In this document: piece after piece, positions 8,509-17,920 of the stretch
How positions within the stretch are numbered: the first letter of the stretch is position 1
Layout of the letters: each line of letters begins with the position of its first letter
Source: Planctomycetota bacterium
Lineage (GTDB): Bacteria; Planctomycetota; UBA11346
Assembly: GCA_007695355.1 (NCBI GenBank)
Contig: REDX01000164.1
Coordinates: 1 to 60,830 of the forward strand
Direction of reading: 5' to 3'
DNA: 60,830 nt
The notes under the pieces: generated by a model
Database searches by the model: none
Told to the model about the DNA's origin: nothing
Seen by the model: only the letters and a program-made list of their open reading frames with translations
Translations under genes and position numbers: made by a program

Positions 8509-9473
8509 GGAGCTGACTTTCCAGAAGCTGAAGGCGAACGCTGAGAGGACTGCTGCAGCTCCATCTGTAGCTGTTGCAGCAGGCGCTCCTGCTGATCGAG
8601 CCAATTCTGGCTGCGCTGGATGAGGACCTGCACGGGCAGGGCAGCGGCCCCCTGCGGGGCCCAGCGGCTTCCTTCAATCTCCTCCAAAATGGCCAGGGCA
8701 GTGCTGAAATCGCCGGCGGCTTCTTGCCGGCTCTGCAGGTGCTGCAGGCACTCATGAAGGGTGGCATTGGCACCGGCAAAGCCGAGCACCGCCCCCAGAT
8801 ACTCGCGCAGGGCCAGGGAGAGGCCGTGCGCCTGGTCGGCGCTGGCCAGGCCATCGAGCTGGGCCAGGCGCTGACGGCAGCGCGGCAGGGGTGGCAGGGC
8901 CAATGGGGCCAGGGGACGGCGGCGCCACCACAGCCAGCCCCCAAGCAGGGCGAGCAGCAGCAGGCCCAGGCCAAGCATCCACCAGGGAGAGGGTGCCGCC
9001 GGCAGCGTCCACGGCTGCTCCGGTGCCGCCGGCAGGCCTAGGCTGGACATGGCGCCGGCGGGCAGCACCTCGATCAGCAGATCTTCGGAGCGCAGCTGCT
9101 GCAGTTGCCCATCGGCATCCCGGGCCAGCACCTCGATGCCGGCCAGGCGCAGGGCCCCGGCTTCGTCAGGGCGCAGCTGAAAGCGCTGATACCAGCGCCA
9201 GCGCTCCTGGTCAAATTGGGCCTCCGCCGCCGCCACCGAGCTCAGCGGCAGCTCATCCAGGGCCACCGTCCAATCCGCCTCCCCCTGCAGCTGCCAGGAG
9301 CGGGGGATGCTCACGGTAATTTCCACGCCGACGCTTTCACCCGCCGCCAAAGCCGGACGATCCGCCGCCAGGATGACCCGCGCCGGCTCGGGCTCGACGG
9401 CCATGAGCGCCGAGGCAAAGACGAGCCAGCTGGCAAACAGCAACGCCAAGCATGAACGAGGGCGAGGGAGCAT
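8505..9473 (-). CDS. BatD-like single-span membrane protein (DUF4381-type position)
   Basis: 322 residues: signal peptide (about 1-24), an extracytoplasmic beta domain beginning with a BatD-like module (about 30-150), one membrane helix (about 172-190) followed by a Trp/Arg-rich stop-transfer segment, and a cytoplasmic helical tail ending in a Gln-rich stretch. In moxR operons this slot, between DUF58 and batA, is commonly held by a DUF4381-type protein with the same topology. I cannot tell by eye whether this is DUF4381 or a short BatD. It starts 5 bp after the DUF58 gene ends and overlaps batA by 4 bp. Confidence 0.65.
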   Translation of the reverse strand: MLPRPRSCLALLFASWLVFASALMAVEPEPARVILAADRPALAAGESVGVEITVSIPRSWQLQGEADWTVALDELPLSSVAAAEAQFDQERWRWYQRFQLRPDEAGALRLAGIEVLARDADGQLQQLRSEDLLIEVLPAGAMSSLGLPAAPEQPWTLPAAPSPWWMLGLGLLLLALLGGWLWWRRRPLAPLALPPLPRCRQRLAQLDGLASADQAHGLSLALREYLGAVLGFAGANATLHECLQHLQSRQEAAGDFSTALAILEEIEGSRWAPQGAAALPVQVLIQRSQNWLDQQERLLQQLQMELQQSSQRSPSASGKSAP

Positions 9474-9478
9474 GGGGC

Positions 9479-10411
9479 CTACCGTCTCCGTGAGCGCCGC
9501 GCCCGGCGCTGCAGGTGACGGCTTATATCCATCACCACATCGCTGTCGCTGCGCAGGTCAAAAAGGTCGCATCCAGCGTGCACAAAAGCCGCTTCAACCG
9601 CTGCGCGCTGCTGCTGCCAAAGATCGGCATAGGCGCGGGCTGCCCGGCGACCGCCGGCGAATACCCGCTGCCCGGCGTATTCCGGATCCGCCAAATTCAA
9701 AGGACCGCCGCCGCTAGGCAGGGCCTCTTCGCTGGGGTCCACCACCCGTAATCCCAGCATTTGATGGCTGCGACCGGCATGGCCCAGCGCCGTCTCCAGG
9801 CCCAGCACCGGATCAAGAAAATCGCTGATCACCACCATACAGCCAGGCCGCTGCAGGGCGCGAGCGCTCTCCTGAACCAATTTCGCCAGATCGCCCTCGC
9901 CGTGGCGTTGGGGAGTAACCAGGATTTCACGCAAGATACGCAAGAGATGGTTGCGCCCACGGCGGCAAGGTACGTGCCGTAATTGGCCCTGACGTTCAAT
10001 GTTCAGACCTACCTTATCACCGTTCTGTAAGGCGATAAGTGCGACCACCGCTGCCGCCTCGGCTGCCGCCACCATTTTACTGCGGCTATCGTTTATTCCC
10101 CCGCAGCCCATACTTCCGGAAGCATCGACAATCAACATCACCGAGAGCTGTCGCTCTTCGCGGTACACTTTGACAAAGGGCCGGCCCGAGCGGGCGGTGA
10201 CATTCCAATCGATGTGCCGAATATCATCGCCGGCCTGATACTGTCGGACCTCGTCGAATTCCATACCCTGGCCGCGAAAGCGACTGCGGTATTGGCCACT
10301 CTGGCGATTGAGATGGCGGGCGCGCACGCCGAGGGCGAGACGCTTTACCCGGCCGAGCAGAGCAGCGAGCTCCTCGGGATCGTGTTCCGGGGCTTGCGCC
10401 TCAGGCCTCAC
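9479..10411 (-). CDS. DUF58 family protein
   Basis: 310 residues with no membrane segment. The DUF58 signature is clear: a charged 'GQYRSRFRGQGMEF' segment, 'DDIRHIDWNVTAR', 'VKVYREER', then a VWA-like core with 'VDASGSM'. DUF58 proteins nearly always follow MoxR ATPases and are thought to be their client or adaptor. The GTG start overlaps the moxR stop (GTGA), implying translational coupling. Confidence 0.93.
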   Translation of the reverse strand: MRPEAQAPEHDPEELAALLGRVKRLALGVRARHLNRQSGQYRSRFRGQGMEFDEVRQYQAGDDIRHIDWNVTARSGRPFVKVYREERQLSVMLIVDASGSMGCGGINDSRSKMVAAAEAAAVVALIALQNGDKVGLNIERQGQLRHVPCRRGRNHLLRILREILVTPQRHGEGDLAKLVQESARALQRPGCMVVISDFLDPVLGLETALGHAGRSHQMLGLRVVDPSEEALPSGGGPLNLADPEYAGQRVFAGGRRAARAYADLWQQQRAAVEAAFVHAGCDLFDLRSDSDVVMDISRHLQRRARRSRRR

Positions 10412-11433
10412 GGCACCGGCACCTGACGTAAAAGCTGGGCAATCACCGCATCGCTATCGAGATCCTCGGCCTCGGCCTCGAAGCTCAAAATCAGACGATG
10501 GCGCAGAATGTCTGGGGCCACCGCTTTGACATCCTGCGGGGTGACAAAGTGCTGGCCGGAAAGCATGGCGTGGGCGCGGGCCGCCTGGGCCAGACTCATC
10601 ACCGCCCGCGGCGATGCCCCAACTTGAATCAGCCGCGGCAATTCACCGGCCTCGGCAGAACGATCGCGGCTGCGCCGCACCAGGGCCAAACAATAGTCTT
10701 TGAGCCGATCATCGATGTGAACCCCATGCAGGGCGCTGCGCAAAAGGCCCAGGTCCTCCAATCTCAGCACCGGCTCGACCCAGGATTCCTGGGGCGAAAG
10801 GGAGCGATCGAGGACCTCGCGCTCTTCGGCAGCGGATGGGTAATCGACGCGCACCTTCATGAGAAAGCGGTCGGTCTGAGCTTCGGGCAGAGGATAGGTG
10901 CCCTCTTGCTCGATGGGGTTCTGGGTTGCCAATACCAGAAAGGGGCGGGGCAGGGGAAAGGTTTCATCACCAATGGTCACCTGGCGCTCCTGCATCGCCT
11001 CCAGCAGGGCCGACTGCACCTTGGCCGGAGCCCGGTTAATCTCATCGGCGAGCACCAGGTTGGCAAAAATCGGCCCGCGCTTGGCGGCAAATATACCGCC
11101 CTCGTAAATGCGGGTGCCGATAATATCGGCCGGCAGCAGATCTGGGGTAAACTGCACCCGAGCAAAACTGGCGTGCCAGCAGGCGGCGAGGGCCTTCACC
11201 ACCGTGGTCTTGGCGAGGCCCGGCAGGCCTTCGAGCAGACAGTGACCATCGCAGAGCAGGCAGATAATCAAGCGGCGCAGTAGCTCACGCTGCCCCACCA
11301 AGACCTTCGCCATCTCCGTTTCCAGGGTGGCAATCATCTGCGCCGCCTGGGCCGGCGAAAGGGAGGGAGAAGTGGCAGGAGAAGTGGCAGGAGAAGTGGC
11401 ACCGGAATCCGTGCCGTCAGCGGTTGTGGTCAT
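10408..11433 (-). CDS. MoxR-family AAA+ ATPase
   Basis: 341 residues from the chosen ATG. Walker A reads GLPGLAKTT, with Walker B 'LVLADEINRAP' and sensor region 'LATQNPIEQEGTYPLPEAQ DRF', all diagnostic of MoxR. These AAA+ chaperones are proposed to assemble or activate VWA proteins, here the two BatA/B-type products downstream. The start at 11433 is chosen over an in-frame codon 75 bp upstream because GGAGGG sits 5 nt before it. Near the N-terminus a 12-bp unit is repeated three times (11367-11402) and encodes a low-complexity Thr-Ser-Pro-Ala stretch. Confidence 0.94.
   Translation of the reverse strand: MTTTADGTDSGATSPATSPATSPSLSPAQAAQMIATLETEMAKVLVGQRELLRRLIICLLCDGHCLLEGLPGLAKTTVVKALAACWHASFARVQFTPDLLPADIIGTRIYEGGIFAAKRGPIFANLVLADEINRAPAKVQSALLEAMQERQVTIGDETFPLPRPFLVLATQNPIEQEGTYPLPEAQTDRFLMKVRVDYPSAAEEREVLDRSLSPQESWVEPVLRLEDLGLLRSALHGVHIDDRLKDYCLALVRRSRDRSAEAGELPRLIQVGASPRAVMSLAQAARAHAMLSGQHFVTPQDVKAVAPDILRHRLILSFEAEAEDLDSDAVIAQLLRQVPVP
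11367..11402. repeat. Three 12-bp tandem repeats inside moxR
   Basis: GAGAAGTGGCAG occurs twice, followed by a third copy with one change. It encodes TSPA-type tetrapeptides just before the AAA+ domain, probably a flexible linker that can vary in length by slippage. Confidence 0.85.
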
Positions 11434-11585
11434 GCGCCCTCCAGATTGAGTACTGCAAATCAAGGCCTCAGCCTGCCCCAGGTCCCTGCCCTGACAACCG
11501 GCCGGCAAGAAGCGTGACGGTTCCGCACCTCACACCCCCAGCCCGGCTGCGTAGCCGGCGAGACCAGGCAGTGGGCAATAAAGGA

Positions 11586-11630
11586 ACAGCCCCCCTTCCA
11601 TCTCCAGACGGAGTAAGGAAGGGAGGCTGT
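11586..11630 (-). terminator. Probable flgE terminator
   Basis: An inverted repeat with 14-bp arms (11586-11599 and 11617-11630, one mismatch) and a 17-nt loop lies 27 bp beyond the flgE stop. The following T tract on the minus strand is short (CCTTTAT), so termination strength is uncertain. Confidence 0.6.
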
Positions 11631-11656
11631 CAGCCCAAGCAACAGAATAGGAGCGA

Positions 11657-14314
11657 CTACCTGGTCAGATTCGCCAATTCTTCGAGGATGCGGTCGGTGG
11701 TTTGAATCACACGAGCCGATACCTGGAAGCCACGCTGGGAAGTAATCAACTTCGTGAATTCAGTGGCGATATCGACATTCGAACCTTCCAAGGCCGAGCC
11801 GGTTATAAAGCCGGCATTTTCACCGGGCACCCGGCGAATGGGATCACCGGAGGCGGTGGAGCGCTGCCAGAGATTGCCCTCGGCGCCGGTGAGGCCCTCA
11901 GGATTGCGGAAGGTGGTGAGCGGCAGCTGCACCAGCTTGCGGCTAATACCGTTGGTATAGAGGGCGATAATATCGCCTTCTGGAGTCACCGAGAGGCTAT
12001 CCAACTTACCATCACCATAACCATCCTGGCTCACCGCCGCAGCGGTACTGGCCGAGCCAAATCCGGTGAGGCCATTAAAGGTCCGACTCTGACCAAAATT
12101 CATGAACATGGTGGCCGGGGTGGTGGGACCGGTGGAATTCCAATTGACCTGGATGCTTTGATTGGACGGCCGGCCAACGTGGGTGAGCTCGGAGAGGGCG
12201 GTGCCGAAAATAGTGGCATTGACCCCCAGAAAGCGACCGCTCTGGTCAAACTCAATGCCGGTCACCAAATCATCGACCAGCTCACCGCGCTCCTGGTTCA
12301 CATTGACCACCATATCCCAGCTATTGATCTTGGCGCCGGAACCGGGCTCGGTACGGGTGCCGACGCGGAAGTAGCGGGCCTCCACCGTATGACGACCGCC
12401 TTGGGCATCGTAGACCTGAATCGAGGAACTGACAAATTCCGGAACCAGACGCGAACGATACCAATCAAAGGTGCCATTGGTTTCATTGAGGTACTGCCAG
12501 GCATGGGCATCGGTGCCGCCGCCTTCTTGGAACATATTGGGCACGCCATCGCCATTGGCATCGTTGGTGAGATTAATCCCGAAGGCATCGGGAATAATCA
12601 GGGTTTCCAATTCGATGGGATTGGCCATCGCCCCCGCGGAAATCACCGAATATTCAATGCGATCACCGGGGCCGACATGGGGGAAGCTGGGCAAGCGGAA
12701 GGCGCGTTCGTCTGCCGAAAGGCCGGTATAATCGCCGGCGGGAATAATAATATTGCCGCGCTCAGTCCCATTAATCCGCATCGAGATGCCGATCGGCTGA
12801 GTAATATTATCCGCGGGAACCGTAAAGCGGGGATCCACCAAACCGACATCGGCGGTATCGGCCACGGTCACCGGGCCATGGGTCACCGGCACATTGACCT
12901 GGGTCAGATTAATCGACTGATTAAGGCCGGGCCGGAGGGTGCGGATATTGAGGTCGTTATAAGGCGTTGCCGTATTATTGGTAATGCGATAGGCGAAATC
13001 GGTGCCCAGGCCCAATTGCGGCACCGAGGGCATGGAAAAATCGCGGCCGCTGGGATAGGTGCCACCGGGGATGGTAAAGCTGCCGCGCACGGTGCCGCCG
13101 GGCTGCTCCAGAATCTCCACCGTCATCTCGGGCACTGGGGTTGCCGAGGCGGGGACCGAAAACCGCGGATTAAAGAGGTCGACGTCGGCCTGGGTATTGA
13201 GGGTAAAGGTGGCGGTGGTGACGGAGCCATTGGCCGGCACATTGACGCCGGCCAAATGGGGATTGCCGGACAGGGCCGGCGAGGGTTCATTGGTGAAGGT
13301 GGTCTTAACTGGAATCGGATTATTGGTGGGTACCGCCGCCATATCCGATTCACCCTCGCCAAAGAATACCGAGAAGCCATCGCCAGAACCGATTGAGGTA
13401 ATCAGCAGATTACCATTTTCAATACGGGCATTGGCAAAGCGATCCGAGCCCTGGCTGAAAACATCGTTGAGCTGGCTCACCAATTCACCGACGGTGCCGC
13501 GATTCGATCCTGGGGTAATCGGCGCCCAAGGATTAATACTGAAGGTGCCTGCGTAAGCTTCGCCATCGGGCCGAGTGCCAAAGACATACATGGTAATAAT
13601 GTCATCTTCGGGGCTGCCGCCGGGCTGGGTTGAGGGCGGAACCGCATCGCCATTAAAAAGATTGAGGTTGAGAAGGCCGGTTTCCTCAGTGGCAGTTTGA
13701 TTGGTGAGGGTATCGCGCAGGGGAAAGATGGAGGTCAGATTGGTACCGCGCAGGGCCGGGGTATTGGAATTGAGGTTGCCCTGGAATTCAATCTCGGAGG
13801 TACGGCGGGGAGGGAAGGCGTCATCGACCGGCACCTCCAAGGGCTCGGCAGTGGAGGCCAGGCTCTGATTGCCCTGGTTATCCACATCCAAATTGTAGCG
13901 ATTACCGATGAGGCGATAACCGGTAGAAAGGTGGACCAAATTATTGGCTTCATCCAGGCCGAAATTACCAACCCGAGTATAGAAAGAGCGGGTGCCATCG
14001 GTGACTTCGAAGAAGCCTGCGCCCTGGATGGCCAAGTCTAGGGTACGGCCGGTGGCCTGCAGGGCACCCTGGCTCATATCCACCTCAATCGAGGCGCCGT
14101 CCACACCCAAGCCCACCTGCCGTGGGTTTTGACCACCAACATTATTACCGGCCGCTGCGCCGGCAAAGGTGGTTTGGATCAGGCTGGTAGCAAAGGTAAC
14201 ACGACTACCTTTAAAGCCCGGGGTATTGACATTGGCCAGGTTGTTGGAGGTCACATCCAGCGCCAGCTGGTTGGTGAGCATTCCGGTTACACCGCTGGAG
14301 AGAGCGCGTTGCAT
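11657..14314 (-). CDS. flgE: Flagellar hook protein FlgE (long form)
   Basis: 885 residues, about twice a typical FlgE. The N-terminus (MQRALSSGVTGM, then NNLANVNTPGFKG) and C-terminus (TSQRGFQVSARVIQTTD) are the coiled rod/hook D0 segments, and residues 85-105 (LDLAIQGAGFFEV) are the conserved FlgE/F/G core. The extra length is central and includes a duplicated beta module (about 365-465 and 478-575), probably exposed on the hook surface. The start at 14314 has AAGGA about 9 nt upstream; the frame is open further, through a MITE-like repeat, and that part is rejected. No other flagellar gene is in the window, so flgE stands alone here. Confidence 0.9.
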   Translation of the reverse strand: MQRALSSGVTGMLTNQLALDVTSNNLANVNTPGFKGSRVTFATSLIQTTFAGAAAGNNVGGQNPRQVGLGVDGASIEVDMSQGALQATGRTLDLAIQGAGFFEVTDGTRSFYTRVGNFGLDEANNLVHLSTGYRLIGNRYNLDVDNQGNQSLASTAEPLEVPVDDAFPPRRTSEIEFQGNLNSNTPALRGTNLTSIFPLRDTLTNQTATEETGLLNLNLFNGDAVPPSTQPGGSPEDDIITMYVFGTRPDGEAYAGTFSINPWAPITPGSNRGTVGELVSQLNDVFSQGSDRFANARIENGNLLITSIGSGDGFSVFFGEGESDMAAVPTNNPIPVKTTFTNEPSPALSGNPHLAGVNVPANGSVTTATFTLNTQADVDLFNPRFSVPASATPVPEMTVEILEQPGGTVRGSFTIPGGTYPSGRDFSMPSVPQLGLGTDFAYRITNNTATPYNDLNIRTLRPGLNQSINLTQVNVPVTHGPVTVADTADVGLVDPRFTVPADNITQPIGISMRINGTERGNIIIPAGDYTGLSADERAFRLPSFPHVGPGDRIEYSVISAGAMANPIELETLIIPDAFGINLTNDANGDGVPNMFQEGGGTDAHAWQYLNETNGTFDWYRSRLVPEFVSSSIQVYDAQGGRHTVEARYFRVGTRTEPGSGAKINSWDMVVNVNQERGELVDDLVTGIEFDQSGRFLGVNATIFGTALSELTHVGRPSNQSIQVNWNSTGPTTPATMFMNFGQSRTFNGLTGFGSASTAAAVSQDGYGDGKLDSLSVTPEGDIIALYTNGISRKLVQLPLTTFRNPEGLTGAEGNLWQRSTASGDPIRRVPGENAGFITGSALEGSNVDIATEFTKLITSQRGFQVSARVIQTTDRILEELANLTR

Positions 14315-14522
14315 GGCTGTTTCCTTTCCCACCGCAATGGGGAGCGAGCGTTGTGCCCGCGTGCTGGAAAGGATGACGCAACCGCCGTGCCGAAACTCCC
14401 ACCGGGCCTCAGAAGGCCCCAGAGCCCTCCGGGGCAAGCCGGTGCCAAGGGCTAGCCGGTGGCCGAGAAGGCAATTCAACCACCTGTAAGTAATAGCTTT
14501 AAGTGAAAACAGCCGCCGTATC

Positions 14523-14681
14523 GTGGTCTGAGTCAAGCAGAGTGCAACATATCCGCAGCCCCGGAATGCTGGATTCAAGGCGGGATGACGACGGTGTGGC
14601 AACGCCACCTCGAGGAAATCCCTACGCAGAAGACGGCGTTGTGCGGCTAGGATAGGATGCCGGATTTCTGGCTCAGACCAC
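14523..14681. mobile_element. 159-bp MITE-like element, copy 1
   Basis: Exactly 159 bp and roughly 90 % identical by eye to the element at 36530-36688. The ends are perfect 10-bp terminal inverted repeats (GTGGTCTGAG / CTCAGACCAC). Inside is a small hairpin (GTGGC AAC GCCAC). It has no coding capacity and no transposase, so it is best read as a non-autonomous miniature element. It sits about 210 bp upstream of flgE. The rest of 14315-14692 shows no gene and presumably carries the flgE promoter. Confidence 0.75.
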
Positions 14682-14692
14682 TAGTGACAGGT

Positions 14693-15043
14693 CTAGAGGG
14701 CAATCAATCCCAGCAGCAGGCATGCGATAAGGGCCATGCTGGTGGCCGCATATTTGTAGACGATCCACTGCTTAACCCCGGCGCGGCTGCCGTGCTGGGC
14801 GATGAGATCGGCGGCCACCGGGCCGCCACGCTGGAGATTCAGCTGGGTTTCCCGGGCCAAGGCCCCCTTAAAGCAGGCGAAGGCAAAGAGAAAGGGGAGC
14901 ATGACCATCGCCATGCTGGAGGGGCTACTCATGCCTTCTGAGCCCAGCATCTGCCACAAGAGGCTGGCCAGGGCAAGCAGGCCTGCCGCCACGGCCAAGC
15001 GCTGGAGAAGTTTGGGCAGGGGATGGGAAAAGGCGACCAGCAT
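14693..15043 (-). CDS. Small hypothetical membrane protein
   Basis: 116 residues with three likely membrane helices (about 12-33, 45-63 and 94-115) and no family that I recognise. It follows grpE with an 8-bp gap and should be co-transcribed with dnaJ and grpE. The frame is open upstream inside grpE, but that part is Arg/Pro/Trp-rich and looks like a shadow of grpE. The ATG at 15043 is the first sensible start after the grpE stop. No strong ribosome binding site is visible. Confidence 0.6.
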   Translation of the reverse strand: MLVAFSHPLPKLLQRLAVAAGLLALASLLWQMLGSEGMSSPSSMAMVMLPFLFAFACFKGALARETQLNLQRGGPVAADLIAQHGSRAGVKQWIVYKYAATSMALIACLLLGLIAL

Positions 15044-15050
15044 GAAAAGC

Positions 15051-15740
15051 TTACGCCGTCTCGTCGATATCGTTGGTGGTATCCACGGGGGCATCTTTTT
15101 CCGCATCCTGTCCCGCCGATACCACCACTTGGGCGGCCCGTACCAGTTGCTCACCCAATTTAAAGCCGGCCCGCTGCACCGCGACAATATGGCCCTTGGG
15201 CAGATCGCTGGGGATTTCCGCCACCACCTCGTGGTGCGCCGGATTAAAGGGGCCTTGGCTCTCGATGGGGGCAATGCCTCCTTCATTGAGGGCACTCAGG
15301 AGGCCATCGCGAATCATTGTCACGCCCATGGCGAAATCCATAAAGGCATCGGGATTGGCGGCCTCCAAGGCATGACCAAAATTATCCATCTGCAGCAGTA
15401 ATGGCCGCGCAAAGCGGGCAATGGCGCGATTACCAGCCTCTGCCGCTTCGCGGCGCAGGCGCTTACGAATATTATCAAAGTCCGCGCGCTCGCGCAGCAG
15501 TTGTTCTTTAAGCCCTTGATTTTCCTGCCGCAAGAGGGCAAAGGCGTCGAGAGGAGCCTCGGCTTCTGCGCCCTGCTCTTCGTTTGCTGCCATACTTTCA
15601 GCCAGTTGCTCTGCCAATTCATCATGCTGATCGTCGTCGATCTCAGCGGCCGCCTCCTCGTGGTTATCGGCGGCATGAATTGGCTCATGCTCGTGCTGAT
15701 CATCGGTGGCGGAGTTGGGATTCGATGCGTCGTGGGTCAC
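15051..15740 (-). CDS. grpE: GrpE nucleotide exchange factor
   Basis: 229 residues. GrpE releases ADP from DnaK so that the chaperone cycle can turn. It has an acidic disordered N-terminus (about 1-65), a long dimerisation coiled coil (about 70-125, with 'RADFDNIRKRLRRE') and the C-terminal beta wing containing 'GPFNPAHHEVVAEIP'. The start is taken as GTG at 15740 because AAAGGA lies 6 nt upstream; the longer frame begins with TTG inside that ribosome binding site. It lies 77 bp after dnaJ. dnaK is not in the window. Confidence 0.93.
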   Translation of the reverse strand: MTHDASNPNSATDDQHEHEPIHAADNHEEAAAEIDDDQHDELAEQLAESMAANEEQGAEAEAPLDAFALLRQENQGLKEQLLRERADFDNIRKRLRREAAEAGNRAIARFARPLLLQMDNFGHALEAANPDAFMDFAMGVTMIRDGLLSALNEGGIAPIESQGPFNPAHHEVVAEIPSDLPKGHIVAVQRAGFKLGEQLVRAAQVVVSAGQDAEKDAPVDTTNDIDETA

Positions 15741-15817
15741 TGCAGGTCCTTTAGTCAATTATGATTCATTCAGGGTCACTCAATGGGAAGCCGGGGATCT
15801 ATGCCACCCCGGAATAT

Positions 15818-16948
15818 CTATTCAAAGAGGCTTTTGAGCTTATCGAAAAAACCGCGATTCGCCTCTTCGATGGAGGTGGCTTCAAGATCCGCTAACTCCC
15901 GCAGCAACTCACCATGGCGGCCAGCGGGCTTCTTCGGTACATGCACATTCACCACCACCAGTTGATCACCACGGCGGCCATAGCCATTGGGCACGCCCTG
16001 CCCGCGCATACGCAAGATCTCGCCGGGCTGGGTGCCGGGGGGGATCTTCAGCTTGGCTTTGCCTTCAAGGGTGGGCACTTCGATATCGGCGCCCAAACTC
16101 GCCTGAGCATAGCCCACCGGCACCCGGCAGACCACGTCATCGCCATGACGCTCGAAAATATCGTCGGCCTTTATCGAGATATAGACGTAGAGATCACCCC
16201 GTGGCCCGCCCTCGCGGGAAGGTTCACCCTCACCGGAAACCCGCAGCCGCGAGCCATCCTCAATGCCGGCCGGGATCGGCACCTTAATTTGCACCTTACG
16301 GCTAATCAGACCCTCGCCATGGCAGCTCTCGCAGGGGTCGGTGATAATCGTTCCCCGACCATGGCAGGTGGGGCAGGTGGTTTGCACGACAAAGAAACCT
16401 CGGCCTTGGCGAACTTGGCCGACACCGCCGCAGGTTTGGCAGGTGGTAGGTTTAGTGCCCGGCTTGGCGCCGCTGCCATGGCAGGTATCGCAGACCTCAT
16501 GGCGGCGCAGATCGATGGTTTTGGTGACCCCAAAGACGGCCTCACGGAAAGTGAGCTCAATGCCAATCTTGAGGCTGGCACCGGCCGCCGGCCCTGATCT
16601 GCCGCCACCACCGCCACCGAAGAAGGATTCGAAAATCGAGCCACCACCACCGCCAAAAATATCACCAAAGGATTGGAAAATATCCTCCATCGATGAGAAA
16701 CCGCGACCTGCGTGCCCCATGCCATCAACACCAGAATGGCCGTATTGGTCGTAACGCTGACGCTTGGCGTCATCGCTCAATACTTCGTAGGCCTCTGCGG
16801 CTTGCTTAAACTTGGTCTCGGCCTCTTTATCGCCGGGATTGCGGTCTGGATGGTATTGCATCGCCAGCTTGCGATAGGAGCGCTTAATCTCATCGGCGCT
16901 GGCCTCGCGACTGACTCCCAATACTTCGTAGTAATCCCGTTTCGACAT
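15818..16948 (-). CDS. dnaJ: Chaperone protein DnaJ
   Basis: 376 residues, the normal length for full DnaJ. The J domain (about 1-70) has HPD at 33-35. A Gly/Phe-rich linker with runs of Gly follows (about 75-125). The zinc domain has all four CxxCxGxG motifs ([32 protein letters not shown]), and the C-terminal substrate-binding domains are complete. It delivers unfolded clients to DnaK and stimulates its ATPase. The start MSKRDYYEV is preferred over an in-frame codon 60 bp upstream. AGGAG lies 11 nt before it. It heads the dnaJ-grpE-membrane protein cluster. Confidence 0.96.
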   Translation of the reverse strand: MSKRDYYEVLGVSREASADEIKRSYRKLAMQYHPDRNPGDKEAETKFKQAAEAYEVLSDDAKRQRYDQYGHSGVDGMGHAGRGFSSMEDIFQSFGDIFGGGGGSIFESFFGGGGGGRSGPAAGASLKIGIELTFREAVFGVTKTIDLRRHEVCDTCHGSGAKPGTKPTTCQTCGGVGQVRQGRGFFVVQTTCPTCHGRGTIITDPCESCHGEGLISRKVQIKVPIPAGIEDGSRLRVSGEGEPSREGGPRGDLYVYISIKADDIFERHGDDVVCRVPVGYAQASLGADIEVPTLEGKAKLKIPPGTQPGEILRMRGQGVPNGYGRRGDQLVVVNVHVPKKPAGRHGELLRELADLEATSIEEANRGFFDKLKSLFE

Positions 16949-17144
16949 AATCGCATGTGCTCCTGAAAGGGCCATCCCGCCCGTCACTGATCGGCAAGCA
17001 GGGACCATCGGTGGTCGATCCGACGGGTTTCGCCGGTCGTTTTGACCCAGAAACGCCAGAGTTTAGGGCATGTATGGGAATGACCAGCAATCATCAAGCC
17101 ATGAATTCAGGGCGCCTCAAAGCTTGTCTCCGGGAGCGCCGATC

Positions 17145-17255
17145 CAATGGCGGGAAGCTAAGGCCAACCTGGGACTGGCGCACTCCAGTGCGCCAGGGAA
17201 AACAGCACCCGCGCAGCGGGTTTCCCCTGTTTTTGGCCTTAGCTTCCCGCCATTG
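17145..17255. repeat. Multibranched palindromic element
   Basis: Perfect 23-bp arms (17145-17167 and 17233-17255) enclose two hairpins: CTGGCGCACT/AGTGCGCCAG with a 2-nt loop (17175-17196), and ACCCGC/GCGGGT with loop GCA (17207-17221). The predicted fold is a long stem opening into a three-way junction. No coding sequence or T tract is present. It is the only notable content of the 366-bp gap between dnaJ and the secreted-protein gene, and resembles the elements at 51911-52046 and 56117-56177 in plan but not in sequence. Confidence 0.8.
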
Positions 17256-17314
17256 ATCGCCGAGTCATGATTTTAGGCAGACACTGGGGAAGGCGCCGTC
17301 ACGGGCGTTGCCGT

Positions 17315-17920
17315 TCAGGGATCCGTTGCGGCATCGCCATCGGCTGCCGATTCGCCCTCAATCTCTAAGCCAGGGCCGAGGGCTTCCTCGTCCGGCACAA
17401 GCACCGGCGCCTCGGTGACTTCTGCAAGGTCAGCCGACGGCGCTTCCGGCGCCCCATCAGCCTCCTCGGCGGCGACTTCTTCACGCTGTGGCTGGAGGTA
17501 TTCGTGATTCAGCAGGCGCCTAGCCAGTTGCAGGCGGGCCTGTTCGGCCTGCCGTAAACGGGGCTGCAGCAGCGGGTGCAGTTCCTCATCAATCTCGGCG
17601 AGAATGGTTCCGGCCTCAACAAAGACCTTGCCGGCTTCGGCCGGGGATTCCCGATCGAGCCAGGCCCGGGCTTCAAGCAGCGCGACCTCTACCGCCTGCA
17701 GTTGGGAACGGGCCCGACTCAGGCGCTCGCGCTTGGCGGCATCAAGATCCCGTTCTGCCTCCACATCGGCGGCCAGGGCGCGCAGCAATTCAGCAGCCCG
17801 CTGCTCTTCCTCGGGAGTCAATTCCTGAGTAAAGCCAAGGGGACTCAAGCTGAAGGCAAGGGAGAGGACAAGACCAAGGGCGCCGCCTACTCGGCAAACT
17901 GCAAGAAAACGATGGTTCAT
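17315..17920 (-). CDS. Hypothetical secreted coiled-coil protein
   Basis: 201 residues. A signal peptide (about 1-31) precedes an Ala/Glu/Arg/Leu-rich helical region (about 34-140) of probable coiled coil, then an acidic Ala/Glu/Pro-rich tail. I recognise no family. The ATG overlaps the hisF stop by 4 bp, so it is coupled to hisF, but the topology gives no reason to link it to histidine synthesis. It probably lies in the periplasm. Confidence 0.7.
   Translation of the reverse strand: MNHRFLAVCRVGGALGLVLSLAFSLSPLGFTQELTPEEEQRAAELLRALAADVEAERDLDAAKRERLSRARSQLQAVEVALLEARAWLDRESPAEAGKVFVEAGTILAEIDEELHPLLQPRLRQAEQARLQLARRLLNHEYLQPQREEVAAEEADGAPEAPSADLAEVTEAPVLVPDEEALGPGLEIEGESAADGDAATDP

Noticed and set aside
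14434-14447. Sigma-54 promoter (TGGCAC...TTGC) upstream of flgE on the minus strand
   Set aside because: The GG and GC elements are 9 rather than 10 bases apart, which normally abolishes function, and the match could be chance in GC-rich DNA.
14315-14608. N-terminal extension of FlgE, and the similar one of the SDR (36391-36615)
   Set aside because: The two extensions resemble each other only because both read through the MITE-like element; the real starts have ribosome binding sites downstream.
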